Assembly (NCBI GenBank): GCA_963765585.1
Contig: CAVXXB010000005.1
Location: 1-64,000, forward strand
Length of the DNA stretch: 64,000 nucleotides
Origin: CAVXXB01 sp963765585
GTDB taxonomy: Bacteria; Calditrichota; Calditrichia; JAJRVZ01
Direction: 5' to 3'
Within the stretch, counting starts at the first letter, position 1. The number at the start of each line of letters is the position of its first letter. The position numbers were made by a program, and so were the translations under genes. A model generated the notes under the pieces. It searched no databases and was not told the DNA's origin. It worked only from the letters and a program-made list of their open reading frames with translations. Below are positions 53,420 through 63,786 of this stretch, one piece after another.

Positions 53420-53888
53420 AATTTTCTAAACACTATCTTTACATCTCACATTGTGGAAAAAGCTGATCAGCAGGGAGCCGAGGTGATGGAAAATTACCGG
53501 GTTGAATTGAACTTCTCCATGATGTTTTGAAAATTCGTGGCGCACTTCTTTCGGCACTAAAGTGCCCATATTTTGGGGTACCGGCTATCCTCCCCGGCTA
53601 AAAGCCGGGGCTAGTGATCGGGTTAATCCTAAAGTTAGTTCAGAATCAAATGACAAGTTTCAAAAAGTAAAATACAGGATGACGTTTCTGAGACCTGAAA
53701 CCTGAAACCTTGTATCCTGTATCCTGCGTCCTACCACTTTAATATAACTTTTTGGTCATTTAGAATTGTGTTGTAATTCAAATATTGTTTATGGTATAGA
53801 TGAGAATTAATTCGTATTTTACAGCGTTCAGGTTTAATTATTTCACATAGCATAAAGATTTGAAAATCAATCTTTCAAGGATCAATAC
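53420..53888. other. Gene-free interval with repeats
   Basis: No gene. It includes the ATPase-unit tail shared with 4038-4088, a CCCCGGCTAAAAGCCGGGG hairpin (53592-53610; possible terminator or REP), and CCTTGTATCCTGTATCCTGC text that recurs near 61890. Confidence 0.65.
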
Positions 53889-54596
53889 ATGCAATCTCTT
53901 AGATTATGTTTTTTCTCTCTCCTGACAATGTTGTTGTCAAGCGGCCTGTATGCGCAAACAGACGGTTATTTTATTTTTCCCCAGGCAATGGCCTATGGAA
54001 AATATGCAAGTACGGTCGGCTTGCTGTCAGCAGGTTTGCCGGAAGACCAGGTTGAGGAGGCCAGTTCCCTTATCAGAGCCCCGCTGCTGAATTACCAGGC
54101 CATGTACGGATTACCCGAAAATTTTAAAATTTACGGTAGTTTTCATACAAATATTATCACGTATCATTTTGCGTTGGGACCCAAATGGGGATTCCGTCTC
54201 GATAAATTTTCTACAAATATAGGTTATGATGTGGCCTACTGGTTCGGGCAACTGGAGCAGTTTGGATTTAAGAGCAAAGTCAACGGCTGGCTGCATTATC
54301 CAAATCTTACAGTTGGATATGAGTTTGAAAAATTTGCCGTCTCAATTAAAGGTGAATTAATACTGCAGGCAAGTCTGACACAAAAGCAGGAAGATATTGA
54401 AATCTCTTCGGATAAGAATGCATTTGCCGGGGGAACAGTGGGGGTTTATATCGAGCAACCACTTTGGAAAGATAATTATATGCTGATCGGCCTGAAAGTG
54501 AATTACACAAAATTCTATTATCCAACCTGGGCCTCCTTTGCTACCTTTAATCGATATTTATACATACCTGAAATAGTACTGGGAATAAATTTATGA
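53889..54596 (+). CDS. Putative outer-membrane beta-barrel protein
   Basis: This 235-residue protein has signal peptide MQSLRLCFFSLLTMLLSSGL, YAQ. Alternating strands with aromatic girdles follow (FKIYGSFHTNIITYHFALGP, GWLHYPNLTVGYEFEKFAVS, LIGLKVNYTKFYYPTW), ending IPEIVLGINL. No named family was recognised. It overlaps the GDPD gene by 4 bp, and the small barrel gene at 55869 follows, so the three probably form one envelope operon. The product may assist the lipoprotein encoded next. Confidence 0.65.
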   Translation: MQSLRLCFFSLLTMLLSSGLYAQTDGYFIFPQAMAYGKYASTVGLLSAGLPEDQVEEASSLIRAPLLNYQAMYGLPENFKIYGSFHTNIITYHFALGPKWGFRLDKFSTNIGYDVAYWFGQLEQFGFKSKVNGWLHYPNLTVGYEFEKFAVSIKGELILQASLTQKQEDIEISSDKNAFAGGTVGVYIEQPLWKDNYMLIGLKVNYTKFYYPTWASFATFNRYLYIPEIVLGINL

Positions 54597-55834
54597 AAAA
54601 ACTAATATTTTTTGCCTGTAGCCTGGTTATGATTTCCTGTGATACGGATCTTTCTGTAATCGTACCTGATCATGGCGACCAGAGTATACTGGATCAAACT
54701 ATTCCCCTGAGTGAGGATGTGAAAAACAAATTGAACGGTGTATACCAGGTAACAGATGGCAGTGATCATTTTGGTAATCAGGTTGTGATCAAGTGGAGTG
54801 GCAATTATATCTCCGTCTTTGGAGAGAAGAATGCCGATTATTGTGTACTTCAGGGCGGCTCAAGCGGTTCGGAAGTATTATTTGAAGGATACTGGCGCTA
54901 TGCCACAAATACAGAAACCGGCCTGGTTGAATTCAGCATACCGGAAGCAAATGGTGGCGATTTTCTGATCAATGGCGGGGACAGTGTTCAAATTGAACTG
55001 ACCGGATCGTTTGGCTCCGATAATAATAATCCGGATAGGAAAGTTACGTTTCTTTATTCCAGACCATTCAGCGCCAGGGTTTCTGAAAAGAAGTTCTATA
55101 TTCTTGCGCATCGAGGTGGCGGCCGTACATCCGATTTATTACCGGCCTCTGAAAATACGGTTGAAATCATCGGTTTAGCGGAGCGCTATGGCGCCAATGC
55201 CATCGAGATAGATGTCAAATTATCCCAGGATGGGGTTCCCTTCCTGTATCATGATGGAACCATTAATCTGAGATTAACGCAAAAAGGACCGATCTGGGGC
55301 GTTGTCGAAGATTTTTCTTTTGCTCAACTTCGCTCTTTTATCACGCTAATCAATGGGGAAAAGATACCTTCTCTGCAGGAATCACTAGAATATGTCCTTG
55401 AGCAAACCAATATCAATCTGGTGTGGCTGGATATGAAATCGGAAAAAAATGATATGCCGATTGTGATTCCCATGCAGCAGGAAATCATGAACCGTGCAGA
55501 AACCATGGGCCGGGATCTTGAAATTTTTATCGGACTTCCTACAGAAGATAAAATGTCTGATTTTTTAACGTATCCCGGTTACGAAGATATTTTATCACTA
55601 AATGAATTAGAGATCGCAGATGTCCGCCGCACCGGTTCCGCGTTCTGGGGGCCACGCTGGACTCTTGGTATGCAGAATGATGTCGTAGAAACCATGCATC
55701 AGGAAGGCCGCCGGGTTATCACCTGGACAATGGATGAAGCACAATTTATAAAGCAGTATATCAATGAAAGTGGTTTTGATGGTATGGTGACTAATTATCC
55801 GACCCTGGTCGCCTATTATCATTATTCAAAGTAA
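54593..55834 (+). CDS. Glycerophosphodiester phosphodiesterase lipoprotein
   Basis: This 413-residue lipoprotein has a lipobox LVMISC (Cys about 16). Residues 20-165 form a beta-rich N-terminal domain of unknown type (KLNGVYQVTDGSDHFGNQVV). Residues about 170-405 are a GDPD TIM barrel: ILAHRGGGRTSDLLPASENT, GANAIEIDVKLSQDGVPFLY, HDGTI, giving the catalytic H-R, E-x-D and H. MVTNYPTLV is the usual end. It hydrolyses glycerophosphodiesters to glycerol-3-phosphate and an alcohol, from the envelope. It is coupled by ATGA overlap to the barrel gene upstream. Confidence 0.88.
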   Translation: MKKLIFFACSLVMISCDTDLSVIVPDHGDQSILDQTIPLSEDVKNKLNGVYQVTDGSDHFGNQVVIKWSGNYISVFGEKNADYCVLQGGSSGSEVLFEGYWRYATNTETGLVEFSIPEANGGDFLINGGDSVQIELTGSFGSDNNNPDRKVTFLYSRPFSARVSEKKFYILAHRGGGRTSDLLPASENTVEIIGLAERYGANAIEIDVKLSQDGVPFLYHDGTINLRLTQKGPIWGVVEDFSFAQLRSFITLINGEKIPSLQESLEYVLEQTNINLVWLDMKSEKNDMPIVIPMQQEIMNRAETMGRDLEIFIGLPTEDKMSDFLTYPGYEDILSLNELEIADVRRTGSAFWGPRWTLGMQNDVVETMHQEGRRVITWTMDEAQFIKQYINESGFDGMVTNYPTLVAYYHYSK

Positions 55835-55868
55835 TTTGGATCACAGAACTATATATTAAGGGTTATCA

Positions 55869-56444
55869 ATGAAGAACATTTATATCATAATGATAGTATT
55901 TATCTGTCTTTTGTTCTCGAATGCGATCTCACAAGACTACCATCTCAATGTGCGTGCCGGGGCCGGGTATTCTAGGTTTATGACAGATTTGGATTATCCC
56001 GGCATCAATAAAAGTGGATTTATTGGTACTTTCAGGGTAATGTGGCAGCCGGAACATTTGTTACAACTGGGATTGGAGTCCGGTTACAACTCGCTCTACA
56101 CATATGAGGAGAGTGGTGTCGAAACTGAATTCGGTAAAACCGATGCGACCTCATCGCTCACTGCTGTCCCGCTTTTTCTCGTAATTTCGATGCATGTAAT
56201 CGATGGGGCAAGTATCACTGCCGGATTTGGACCGTCCTTTCTCACAACCTCATTTGAATCATTTGATTTGCAAACCAACAGCTCTCAATCCAGCACCAGT
56301 TACTTTGTGGCGGGAGAGTATCAACATTTTCTTACTAATAAAATATCAATTGGGGGTGACTTACGTTGGTATTATATACAGAAAATAGAGGATGGAACCT
56401 TATCGCTTAATGTGACACTTGGTTATCAATTATTATCATGGTGA
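55869..56444 (+). CDS. Small outer-membrane beta-barrel protein
   Basis: This 191-residue protein has a signal peptide MKNIYIIMIVFICLLFSNAI. An eight-strand OMP_b-brl-type barrel follows: YHLNVRAGAGYSRFMTDLDY, FIGTFRVMWQPEHLLQLGLE, ASITAGFGPSFLTTSFESFD, ending LNVTLGYQLLSW. It follows the GDPD gene by 34 bp. Function is unknown. Its 3' end overlaps the convergent metallophosphatase gene by 9 bp. Confidence 0.7.
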   Translation: MKNIYIIMIVFICLLFSNAISQDYHLNVRAGAGYSRFMTDLDYPGINKSGFIGTFRVMWQPEHLLQLGLESGYNSLYTYEESGVETEFGKTDATSSLTAVPLFLVISMHVIDGASITAGFGPSFLTTSFESFDLQTNSSQSSTSYFVAGEYQHFLTNKISIGGDLRWYYIQKIEDGTLSLNVTLGYQLLSW

Positions 56445-57432
56445 GTAAACGTCTGATGGTAACTGCTCATAATCAGTTTGGCTGATCACTCTATGTCCGG
56501 GTGTGTTGTATAAAATGTCAAACTGGTACTGCGTTTTAAATCCTGAAAAGTCGGGCCGAAGCATTTGAACACGCAATTTTAATTGTTGCTCTTTGGCAGA
56601 GGCCTGCAGGTAAAAAAAGTTTTCAATGTCGGTCTGTTTCCTAATAAATCCTTCTGATAATATCTCATTTTTCTCATCCGTTTGATGCTGCAACCCACCG
56701 CCACCGCCGATCACCAAAAAGTGTTTCTTTTCCTGAACAAAATGCTCAAAAGCATGAGAATGCCCACTTAAAAATAATATTGATTTTTTACTTTCCATAA
56801 ATGGCGGGACAAAATTACTGCGAACTTGTTGATCAGAGGAAATAACCTCCGAATCTGTGTATGGCGGATGATGACATCCTACAACCACTGCCTTTATCGC
56901 TGTATCCGCATCACATGTGCGTAGTGCATCTTGATACCAGTTTTCTTGCATATCCATTTCATATTGATCCATCTGGTTAAAATTTGAATTAAGCAGGATG
57001 ATGGCCACATTTCCAACTATTTGCATGGAACCGGTAGGTGAATAATCGGGGAATCGGGCGGCGAACTGCGCCATTCCGGCCTCGGCAAATAAAAAGAATT
57101 CATGATTCCCGAGCGTCGGGTAGAAAGGAATATCCTCTTTTTTCAATCGCAACAAGAAGTTATCAATCGGTTTCCAGCTGACTTCACTATAAGCCTGATG
57201 CCACAAGATCTCCTAAATGAAAGATGACATCCGGTTGTGTTTTAATGATTTTATCAAATATCAGATCCCGGGCCTTGGTGTTTTGATTTGTGGTTCTGAA
57301 TATCTTCTCGAGCCACAACGGTTCCTGGGTGTCACTGATGAAAATCATTGAATTTCCCGAGCTATCATTTTCTACGGCAAAAGAATTACCGAACAAAATT
57401 AGAATGAGTGTGAGTATGGTATTTTTAGTCAA
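56436..57432 (-). CDS. Secreted calcineurin-like metallophosphoesterase (one frameshift)
   Basis: The start is probably TTG 57432, giving the signal peptide MTKNTILTLILILFGNSFA. The N-terminal frame holds MIFISDTQEP and DVIFHLGDLVASG. A one-base shift near 57200 leads to WKPIDNFLLRLKKEDIPFYP, TLGNHEFF, then VVVGCHHPPYTD and SGHSHAFEHF. These are the D-x-Q/H, GDL, GNHE, H-H and GHxH metal motifs of the calcineurin superfamily; the first His is replaced by Gln (DTQ). It hydrolyses phosphoesters in the periplasm, plausibly acting on the same lipid or glycerophosphate material as the adjacent GDPD. Confidence 0.85.
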
Positions 57433-58035
57433 AAATTATTTCTCTGAAATATATATCTTTTAAGGAAATTATTTCCTGAAAAGAATCTTTATAAAAGCAA
57501 TCGTCATCCTGAACCTGTTTCAGGATCTATTTATAATATTTATCTCTCCTTACAAGGAGCATCGTGACGAAATAATCACGTAGTTCCATATCCGCTTTTC
57601 AACAAACTTATTAAGACATTGTTCCAAATTAATATCCCACTCTCTCATTCCCACAGATCATGTCTATGAAAATTTGTTGGCTGAGCGTGTAAACGGAATA
57701 TTAAATATTAATTTATCTTAGCTGAAACTCTTAGTAGTTTAATATCGCTGAAAAAACTCTCAAGGTGTCAATTCAGATCTACTATCGAGAACGACCGTCC
57801 TTTTCACTTAATTATCAAACTCAAAACCAGAGACATACGACATGAGTCATTTACATATTCACAGAGAAAAAAGATAAAAAGAAGCAAAAAAAGAAAAATA
57901 ATCATATATTCGTGTGACCGGCCTTTTTGTTCCAGATAAGTTAAAATGGCCTGATTGAGACTGGATTCGTATCCAATTGCACTCCGGCAATTTATACATT
58001 TACTGTCAAAGCAATTATTTACAGGTAATATTGTT
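57433..58035. other. Gene-free divergent upstream interval
   Basis: No supported gene. A REP-like ATCCTGAAC...GTTTCAGGAT hairpin lies at 57506-57526. The remainder is AT-rich; promoters for the two divergent genes must lie here but none is clear. Confidence 0.6.
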
Positions 58036-59274
58036 ATGCCAAAAAAGGCGCCTTTAAAAATTCTGGTGATTTTAAGCTCAGTCGGGCCGGGTTTATTTCT
58101 GATCGGCTACAATATCGGCACGGGCAGTATCACTACTATGGCCAAATCCGGTGCCGAATATGGCATGTCGCTATTCTGGGCTCTCCTCCTTTCCTGCATA
58201 TTTACCTATATTCTGATGGTGGCCTATGGCAAAACAACCTTGGTTACTGGTAAAACGGCGTTATCCAACATCAGACAGAACTTTCGTTTTGGGCAAATTC
58301 TTGCGCTTTATATCATGATTGCGCTGATTATCGGAGAAATACTGGCGCTAATAGGTATTATGGGCATCGTCTCAGATTTGTTGCAAGAAGCGTGGCGACT
58401 GCTTTTTGACGATACAAAGATCAATTCAATTTGGATCATTGCCGTCATCATTCTTGTTCTCTATGGTATTCTCTGGTATGGACGCTACCATATTTTCGAA
58501 AGAATTCTGACAGTTTTTGTGATTCTTATGGGTCTGTGTTTTATCGTTGTCTTTTTTATGGTCGAACCAAGTCTGTCTGTTATTATCCAGGGACTGATTC
58601 CCACAATTCCTGACAAGCCTGGTGCTTTGCACTTAGTAGCCGCCATGGCCGGCACAACTTGTTCGGCCGCGGTGTTCATTATTCGCAGTATCGTGGTCGC
58701 TGAGAAAGGTTGGACCAGCGACCAATTGAAAACAGAAAAAAAAGACGCATTTATTTCTGCCTTTATGATGTTGATACTGAGCGGTATTATCATGGCGGTG
58801 GCTGCAGGTACGCTTCACGTTATGGGGCTACAGCTTAATGACACAATCGATATGATCCGTCTTTTTGAACCGCTGGGCGGAAAGATCGCCGCGTTTATCC
58901 TGATCATTGGCGTCTCGTGTGCCGGACTTTCAACCATGTTTCCGATCGTGCTGATCGCACCCTGGCTGATCTCTGATTACCGCGGTACTCCGCGTAATAT
59001 CCAATCGCCTTTATTCCGGATTCTAGGTTTGATCGGTCTGCTATTTGGATTAACTTTATATTTTATCGAACAAAGACCACCGGCTATGATGATCTTTTCC
59101 CAGGCATTTCAGGCCTGTATTTTACCGGCGGTGGCCATTCCGGTATTTATTCTGCTGAATCGTAAAAATTTAATGAAGACACATACCGCGGATATTAAAA
59201 CAAATATCGGCCTGATCGCGGTGATCATATTTTCGGTGATTACCAGTTATTTTGCAATTGCGGATCTTTTTTAA
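58036..59274 (+). CDS. Divergent Nramp-like transporter lacking DPGN and MPH motifs
   Basis: This 412-residue membrane protein has about eleven helices. ATG 58036 starts at the homology (MPKKAPLKILVILSSVGPGL); the frame is open to 57955. Canonical Nramp metal ligands are the D and N of DPGN in helix 1 and the M of MPH in helix 6. Here helix 1 reads GYNIGTGSITTMAKSGAEYG and helix 6 reads AAMAGTTCSAAVFIIRSIVV, so neither motif is present. It is an inner-membrane symporter-like protein of unknown substrate. It stands 112 bp before the NagB-like gene. Relics of related genes are at 49423-50245. Confidence 0.8.
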   Translation: MPKKAPLKILVILSSVGPGLFLIGYNIGTGSITTMAKSGAEYGMSLFWALLLSCIFTYILMVAYGKTTLVTGKTALSNIRQNFRFGQILALYIMIALIIGEILALIGIMGIVSDLLQEAWRLLFDDTKINSIWIIAVIILVLYGILWYGRYHIFERILTVFVILMGLCFIVVFFMVEPSLSVIIQGLIPTIPDKPGALHLVAAMAGTTCSAAVFIIRSIVVAEKGWTSDQLKTEKKDAFISAFMMLILSGIIMAVAAGTLHVMGLQLNDTIDMIRLFEPLGGKIAAFILIIGVSCAGLSTMFPIVLIAPWLISDYRGTPRNIQSPLFRILGLIGLLFGLTLYFIEQRPPAMMIFSQAFQACILPAVAIPVFILLNRKNLMKTHTADIKTNIGLIAVIIFSVITSYFAIADLF

Positions 59275-59386
59275 TCTGCATAACAAAGGGTACAACGTAA
59301 GATTAACCAATGGGATAGAAACAGAATTCCAGCTTTTTTAAGGTGAAATATATTTTACTTCAACGATAATCAAATATGGATTTACT

Positions 59387-60175
59387 ATGAACAAATATTT
59401 TAAAGCAGATGCCCTAAATGTGAGAATTTTTATTTCCAGCGGGGAGGCGGGATGCAGCGCGGCAGAATTTGTTGTTTCCGGTTTAAATAATGCAATATCA
59501 GAAAAGGGCAAAGCCAATCTCATCCTGGCCACCGGTGCATCGCAGTTTGATTTTCTCAAAGCCCTTAAAAAGTCACCTCATATCGACTGGACAAAAATCA
59601 CCGTATTCCACCTGGACGAATATAAAGCAATGTCAGACCAGCATCCGGCCAGTTTCAGGAAATACTTGCGCGAAAGAATCCTCGATGAGGTGAAACCATC
59701 CCGGGTCTATTTCCTGCAAGGCGACGCCCCGGATATAAAGTCCGAACTCCAACGGTATGAGGACTTGCTGAGATCAAATCCGATAGATGTAGCCTGCATC
59801 GGTATTGGAGAGAATGGACATATTGCGTTCAATGATCCAGCCGTGGCCGACTTTAATGACCTGCAGCTTGTAAAAGAAGTCAAACTAGATGAAGCCTGCC
59901 GCAAACAACAGTTGGGTGAAGGTTGGTTCGATTCGCTTGAGGAAGTCCCATCCCATGCCTTAAGTTTAACTATTCCGGCAATCATGAATTGCCGGACAAT
60001 CAGCTGTGTTGTGCCGGACACCAGAAAAGCGAAAGCAGTCTTCCAAACGGTACATGGCCCGATCACTACCGAGTGCCCGGCCTCTATATTGAGGACACAC
60101 AATGATACAACCCTGTTTCTCGATCAGCATTCGGCCGTAAAATTAAAAGCCTACCCTGTTAGCGGATCGGACTAA
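59387..60175 (+). CDS. nagB: Glucosamine-6-phosphate deaminase-like (NagB family)
   Basis: This 262-residue NagB/6-phosphogluconolactonase fold protein has the substrate and catalytic stretches LILATGASQFDFLKALKK, VFHLDEYKAMSDQHPASFRK, GIGENGHIAFNDPAVADFND and PSHALSLTIPAIMNC. Catalytic Asp and His of NagB fit HLDEY and GENGHIAFNDP. It converts glucosamine-6-phosphate to fructose-6-phosphate and ammonia. Exact sugar specificity is uncertain because several NagB-like paralogues act on other amino sugars. It is convergent with the Gfo/Idh/MocA gene 32 bp away. Confidence 0.85.
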   Translation: MNKYFKADALNVRIFISSGEAGCSAAEFVVSGLNNAISEKGKANLILATGASQFDFLKALKKSPHIDWTKITVFHLDEYKAMSDQHPASFRKYLRERILDEVKPSRVYFLQGDAPDIKSELQRYEDLLRSNPIDVACIGIGENGHIAFNDPAVADFNDLQLVKEVKLDEACRKQQLGEGWFDSLEEVPSHALSLTIPAIMNCRTISCVVPDTRKAKAVFQTVHGPITTECPASILRTHNDTTLFLDQHSAVKLKAYPVSGSD

Positions 60176-60207
60176 ATCACCTGATCCGTTTTATAAAATT
60201 CCTCATT

Positions 60208-61560
60208 CTAAACTGGCTGATCCACGATTTGGTCATTCTTTTTGTCCCAGTATAGTTTTTTACCCTCGCGATAAGCGCGTGTGGCCATGATTATACCAAT
60301 TGAGTGCCAGTAGCCGCTCATAATATGGCCATTGGTTTCTTTATTACGCGCACGCATGCAGTCGATCCAGTTATCAAGATGATATTTGTTATTATCATCC
60401 AATGAGGTAGGGGCCAATTTGTCAATATATTCACCTGCGGTAATCACTTCGGCCTGACCCTTTTTGACCGCTTTTTCAAATCCTGCATAAAAATCAAATC
60501 CACCGGGCAGATCTTGATGCTCAGGGACAAAAAACCAACGTGGACTACCCTCGCCACCCTGGGAGTATAACGTTCCATCCTTACCACGGATACAGGAATA
60601 ATCACCAAATTTGTTGGCATAATTGGATGTATAACTATATAAAAAATTCTTCTCTTCATAGGTTGCCAATGCGGAAAATGTATCCGGATTTTCACGAATA
60701 TCAGGCCAGCCAAAAATCCCGCCATTAGCTACCATGGTGTCTGGAATCTCAGTATCCGTATAAAAATGGACCAAGCCAATGCCGTGACTCATCCATTGTG
60801 AAGTGATACCGCCGGAAAATTCTTTAAAAATACGAAATTCAAAATATTGCCATGGATCGAATGGCCGGTCCGGTTTTCCCAATAGCCATCGTTGCCAGTC
60901 GGTGTCATTTTCCCGGATGGCTGCCACATCGGGATCATCCGGTTCATGCCAGCGATGATTATTATCATTCCAAACATGTTCAATTTTTGTGATCTGGCCT
61001 AATTTTCCCGAACGAATGACATCACGGATTTTCTGATGAATCGGTTCACTAACCCACTGCGACCCCATTTGCACGACCTGTTCTGAATTAAGAACCGTAT
61101 CCCTGGCCAATTTTGCTTCTTCTATATCCTGGGCCATGGGTTTTTCAAGATAGCAATCCTTACCGGCATTGACTATTTCGACCATTATTTTTGCATGCTG
61201 ATGATCACCGGTTGCCACCATCACCCCATCCAGATCAGTCATTGCCAGCAAATCCTCTGAATATTTAAATTGTTTCACGTCAACGCCAAATCTTGCTTTA
61301 CAATCCGCAGCGGCTTTTTCACGGTTCAGTTTCCAAATATCACAAACGGCAACGATACCCAAATTTTTATCCTGCATTGACATTTCGGCCATCAGAATGT
61401 GCTCACGACCGCGGGAGCCACAACCCAGAAAAGCGAGATTCACCCGGTCATTGGCTCCTATAATCCGGCCATAAGATTTAGCAGTCATCACCGTCGAAAG
61501 CCCCATTACACCCACCGCTGATGTTTGGATAAAATTGCGTCGGGATATTTTTTTGTTCAT
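60208..61560 (-). CDS. Secreted Gfo/Idh/MocA-family oxidoreductase
   Basis: This 450-residue protein has the Tat signal MNKKISRRNFIQTSAVGVMG, with SRRNF as the twin-arginine motif. The NAD-binding start is VNLAFLGCGSRGREHILMAE. The signature is YLEKPMAQDIEEAKLARDTV, followed by MGSQWVSEPIHQKIRD. The C-terminal substrate domain has EFSGGITSQWMSHGIGLVHF. Export and the SRGRE motif place it with secreted glycosidase- or dehydrogenase-like members common in polysaccharide degraders. It starts at ATG 61560 behind GAAGGAAGG. It probably acts on a sugar, with tightly bound NAD(P). Confidence 0.85.
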   Translation of the reverse strand: MNKKISRRNFIQTSAVGVMGLSTVMTAKSYGRIIGANDRVNLAFLGCGSRGREHILMAEMSMQDKNLGIVAVCDIWKLNREKAAADCKARFGVDVKQFKYSEDLLAMTDLDGVMVATGDHQHAKIMVEIVNAGKDCYLEKPMAQDIEEAKLARDTVLNSEQVVQMGSQWVSEPIHQKIRDVIRSGKLGQITKIEHVWNDNNHRWHEPDDPDVAAIRENDTDWQRWLLGKPDRPFDPWQYFEFRIFKEFSGGITSQWMSHGIGLVHFYTDTEIPDTMVANGGIFGWPDIRENPDTFSALATYEEKNFLYSYTSNYANKFGDYSCIRGKDGTLYSQGGEGSPRWFFVPEHQDLPGGFDFYAGFEKAVKKGQAEVITAGEYIDKLAPTSLDDNNKYHLDNWIDCMRARNKETNGHIMSGYWHSIGIIMATRAYREGKKLYWDKKNDQIVDQPV

Positions 61561-62132
61561 TTTAGTGCCTTCCTTCTTTCAGTTTTAAACCATGTTAAGT
61601 GATCTTATGCGACGACAATACATCAGTTGTAAAAAATATGTAACACCCCGATGGATTTTTATGAGGAATAGGAAATATGTAAATAATATATAGATATTTA
61701 CATACCCAGTCAAAAAATAAGTCTTTAAATCCGCTGCGAACCTCATATTCGAACGCTACAAAATCATCATTGTCATTTCGTAGAAATCCTCCTGCCATTT
61801 GAGCAATGTGTATCATAACTTATAGATATAATTTGCAAATTAAAACGGGAGGATCCCTTCGGGGTTAATCATATGTGAATTCGGAATCCGATACCTTGTA
61901 TCCTGCATCCAGCATCAACTAAAACAACCCCCGAACCCCCTTTTTTAAGGGGGAGAAGATTTGGCCAAAAACCAGTGCCGAGTGCCCAGTACCAAGCATC
62001 CAGAATTACCTTGATCCGGTATGATTTTATCAATAACATTTATTGTTATAATTTGTATAATATTGGACTGTTATTAGTTGTTCGCAGAATCAAAATCGGC
62101 TACATAGCCAAAATATTATTGAAAGATGATTT
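61561..62132. other. Gene-free interval with repeats
   Basis: No supported gene. It contains a CCCCCTTTTTTAAGGGGG hairpin (61936-61953), CCTTGTATCCTGCATCCAGC text (about 61891) shared with 53708, and the reverse of the CTCGGTACTCG repeat (about 61974-62004). A 73-codon ORF at 61595-61816 (-) is not convincing. Confidence 0.6.
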
Positions 62133-63556
62133 ATGTTCTTGAAATGCAAAGATGTAGATAACTCATATTTTCTAAATCATCCGGTTTTAAAAAATCATAT
62201 TTCACTATTGGATAGGATTAAATCTGTTTTTTCACCTGATGATGATCTCATTTTTGTAAAGGCACCCGGCCGCGTAAACCTGATTGGTGAACATACTGAT
62301 TATAATATGGGTCCGGTGTTGCCCTGTGCCATTGACAAAGAGATCGTCTTTTGTATTCGCCCTAGTAATAAATCAACCATAACAGCAATTAATGTTAATC
62401 AAAAATTTGAAGCTGTTGATTTTTCTGTTGATCTCAATATTGAACCCTATGATAAAGGTCACTGGGGCAACTATATTAAGGCCGGTGTGAAGGGCATTGT
62501 CGATCATATCCAATCCACAACTCCGAAAATGCAAACACAACTCTGTGGTTATGATATTGTGGTATCCGGCACTTTACCCCTTGCGGCCGGACTATCAAGT
62601 TCATCCGCATTGCTGGTGGCATCGGCGCTTTCGTTTGTCATAGTAAATAATCTTAATCTGGATAAGCAGAAAATTGCCGCGATCTGTGCCAAAGCCGAGC
62701 ATTTTGTTGGAACTGCAGGCGGTGGGATGGATCAGGCGGCCAGTCTGCTGGGTAAAGAAAATTCATTTTTAAAAATGGAATTCAATCCTTTAAGAATCGA
62801 GCAAATCAGTGCACCTGAAGGAATCCAATTGGTATTATTTCATTCGCTGGTGGAAGCCGAGAAAAGCGGAAAGGCCAGGCTTGAATATAATCGCCGGGTG
62901 CTGGAATGCCGTATGGCGGTTGATTTATTTAACCGGTATCTGCAAAAGGTGACACCGGATGCCAATCCGCAGGTAAATTATATCGGTGAGGTAAAACCGG
63001 AACATTTTAATCTTGCTGAAACGGAGTGGATCAGCTGGTGCAAAAGTTTTTAGATCAACTTCCCGGTGTATTTACAACTAAAGAATTTGCTTCAGCAATT
63101 TCACTAACACAGGATCAACTTGCCGACCGGTACCAGTCCATACTAGGAAGTGACCAGTTTATGGCACCGCCCGATGGCTTTAAAGTCAAATCGCGGTTTA
63201 AGCATGTTTATACTGAATGCAGGCGGGTTCATAAAACGGTAGAATGTTTGCGTAATAACAGGCTGGATGATCTGGGAAAATTGATTAATGAATCACACAA
63301 TAGTTTATCACGGGATTATGAAGTTTCCCTGCCGGAAGTGGATGAATTGGTAAATATATTGCGTCAAAACGGGGCTTGTGGCGCACGTATAATGGGCGCA
63401 GGATTTGGTGGAATGGTCCTTGCTTATACGGATATGTCTAATCTGGATAAACTCATCGAGCAGACTCAACAGGCATTCTATAATAAAAGAACATCCGCAG
63501 AGCAGAGGGACTATATTTTTCCATGCGTAGCCGCCGATGGCGCCGGCGTGTTGTAA
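62133..63556 (+). CDS. galK: Galactokinase-like GHMP kinase (one frameshift)
   Basis: ATG 62133. The first frame has the galactokinase signature VKAPGRVNLIGEHTDYNMGP, VLPCAI, the GHMP ATP motif GTLPLAAGLSSSSALLVASA and GTAGGGMDQAASLLGKENS. It ends at 63053. A one-base shift near 63030 leads to VDQLVQKFLDQLPGVF, then YTECRRVHKTVECL and the third motif NGACGARIMGAGFGGMVLAY, to 63556. About 474 residues, slightly longer than E. coli GalK but like other bacterial GHMP sugar kinases. It phosphorylates galactose (or a related sugar) at C1. It fits the sugar theme of nagB and the oxidoreductases. Confidence 0.85.
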
Positions 63557-63786
63557 TATCTTTTTGTGATACAATGCGATTTTTTTGTTTGACAGGCTAA
63601 CTGGATAGAAATATAATATGTGACAATTAATACCACGGCTAAGTGCGGGTGTGTATTATGATCTGTTCAATATATTAATAAGTACTTCTCAAATATTATT
63701 GCAAAAATAATATTTGTTAATTAGACTATATATAGTCTGCTATTGCTGTTAATGATCCGACCGAACAATTATCGAAAGAGGTAATA

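Noticed and set aside
61595..61816. A 73-codon minus-strand ORF
   Set aside because: No ribosome site, low-complexity C-terminus, and it overlaps repeat-like text. Not supported as a gene.
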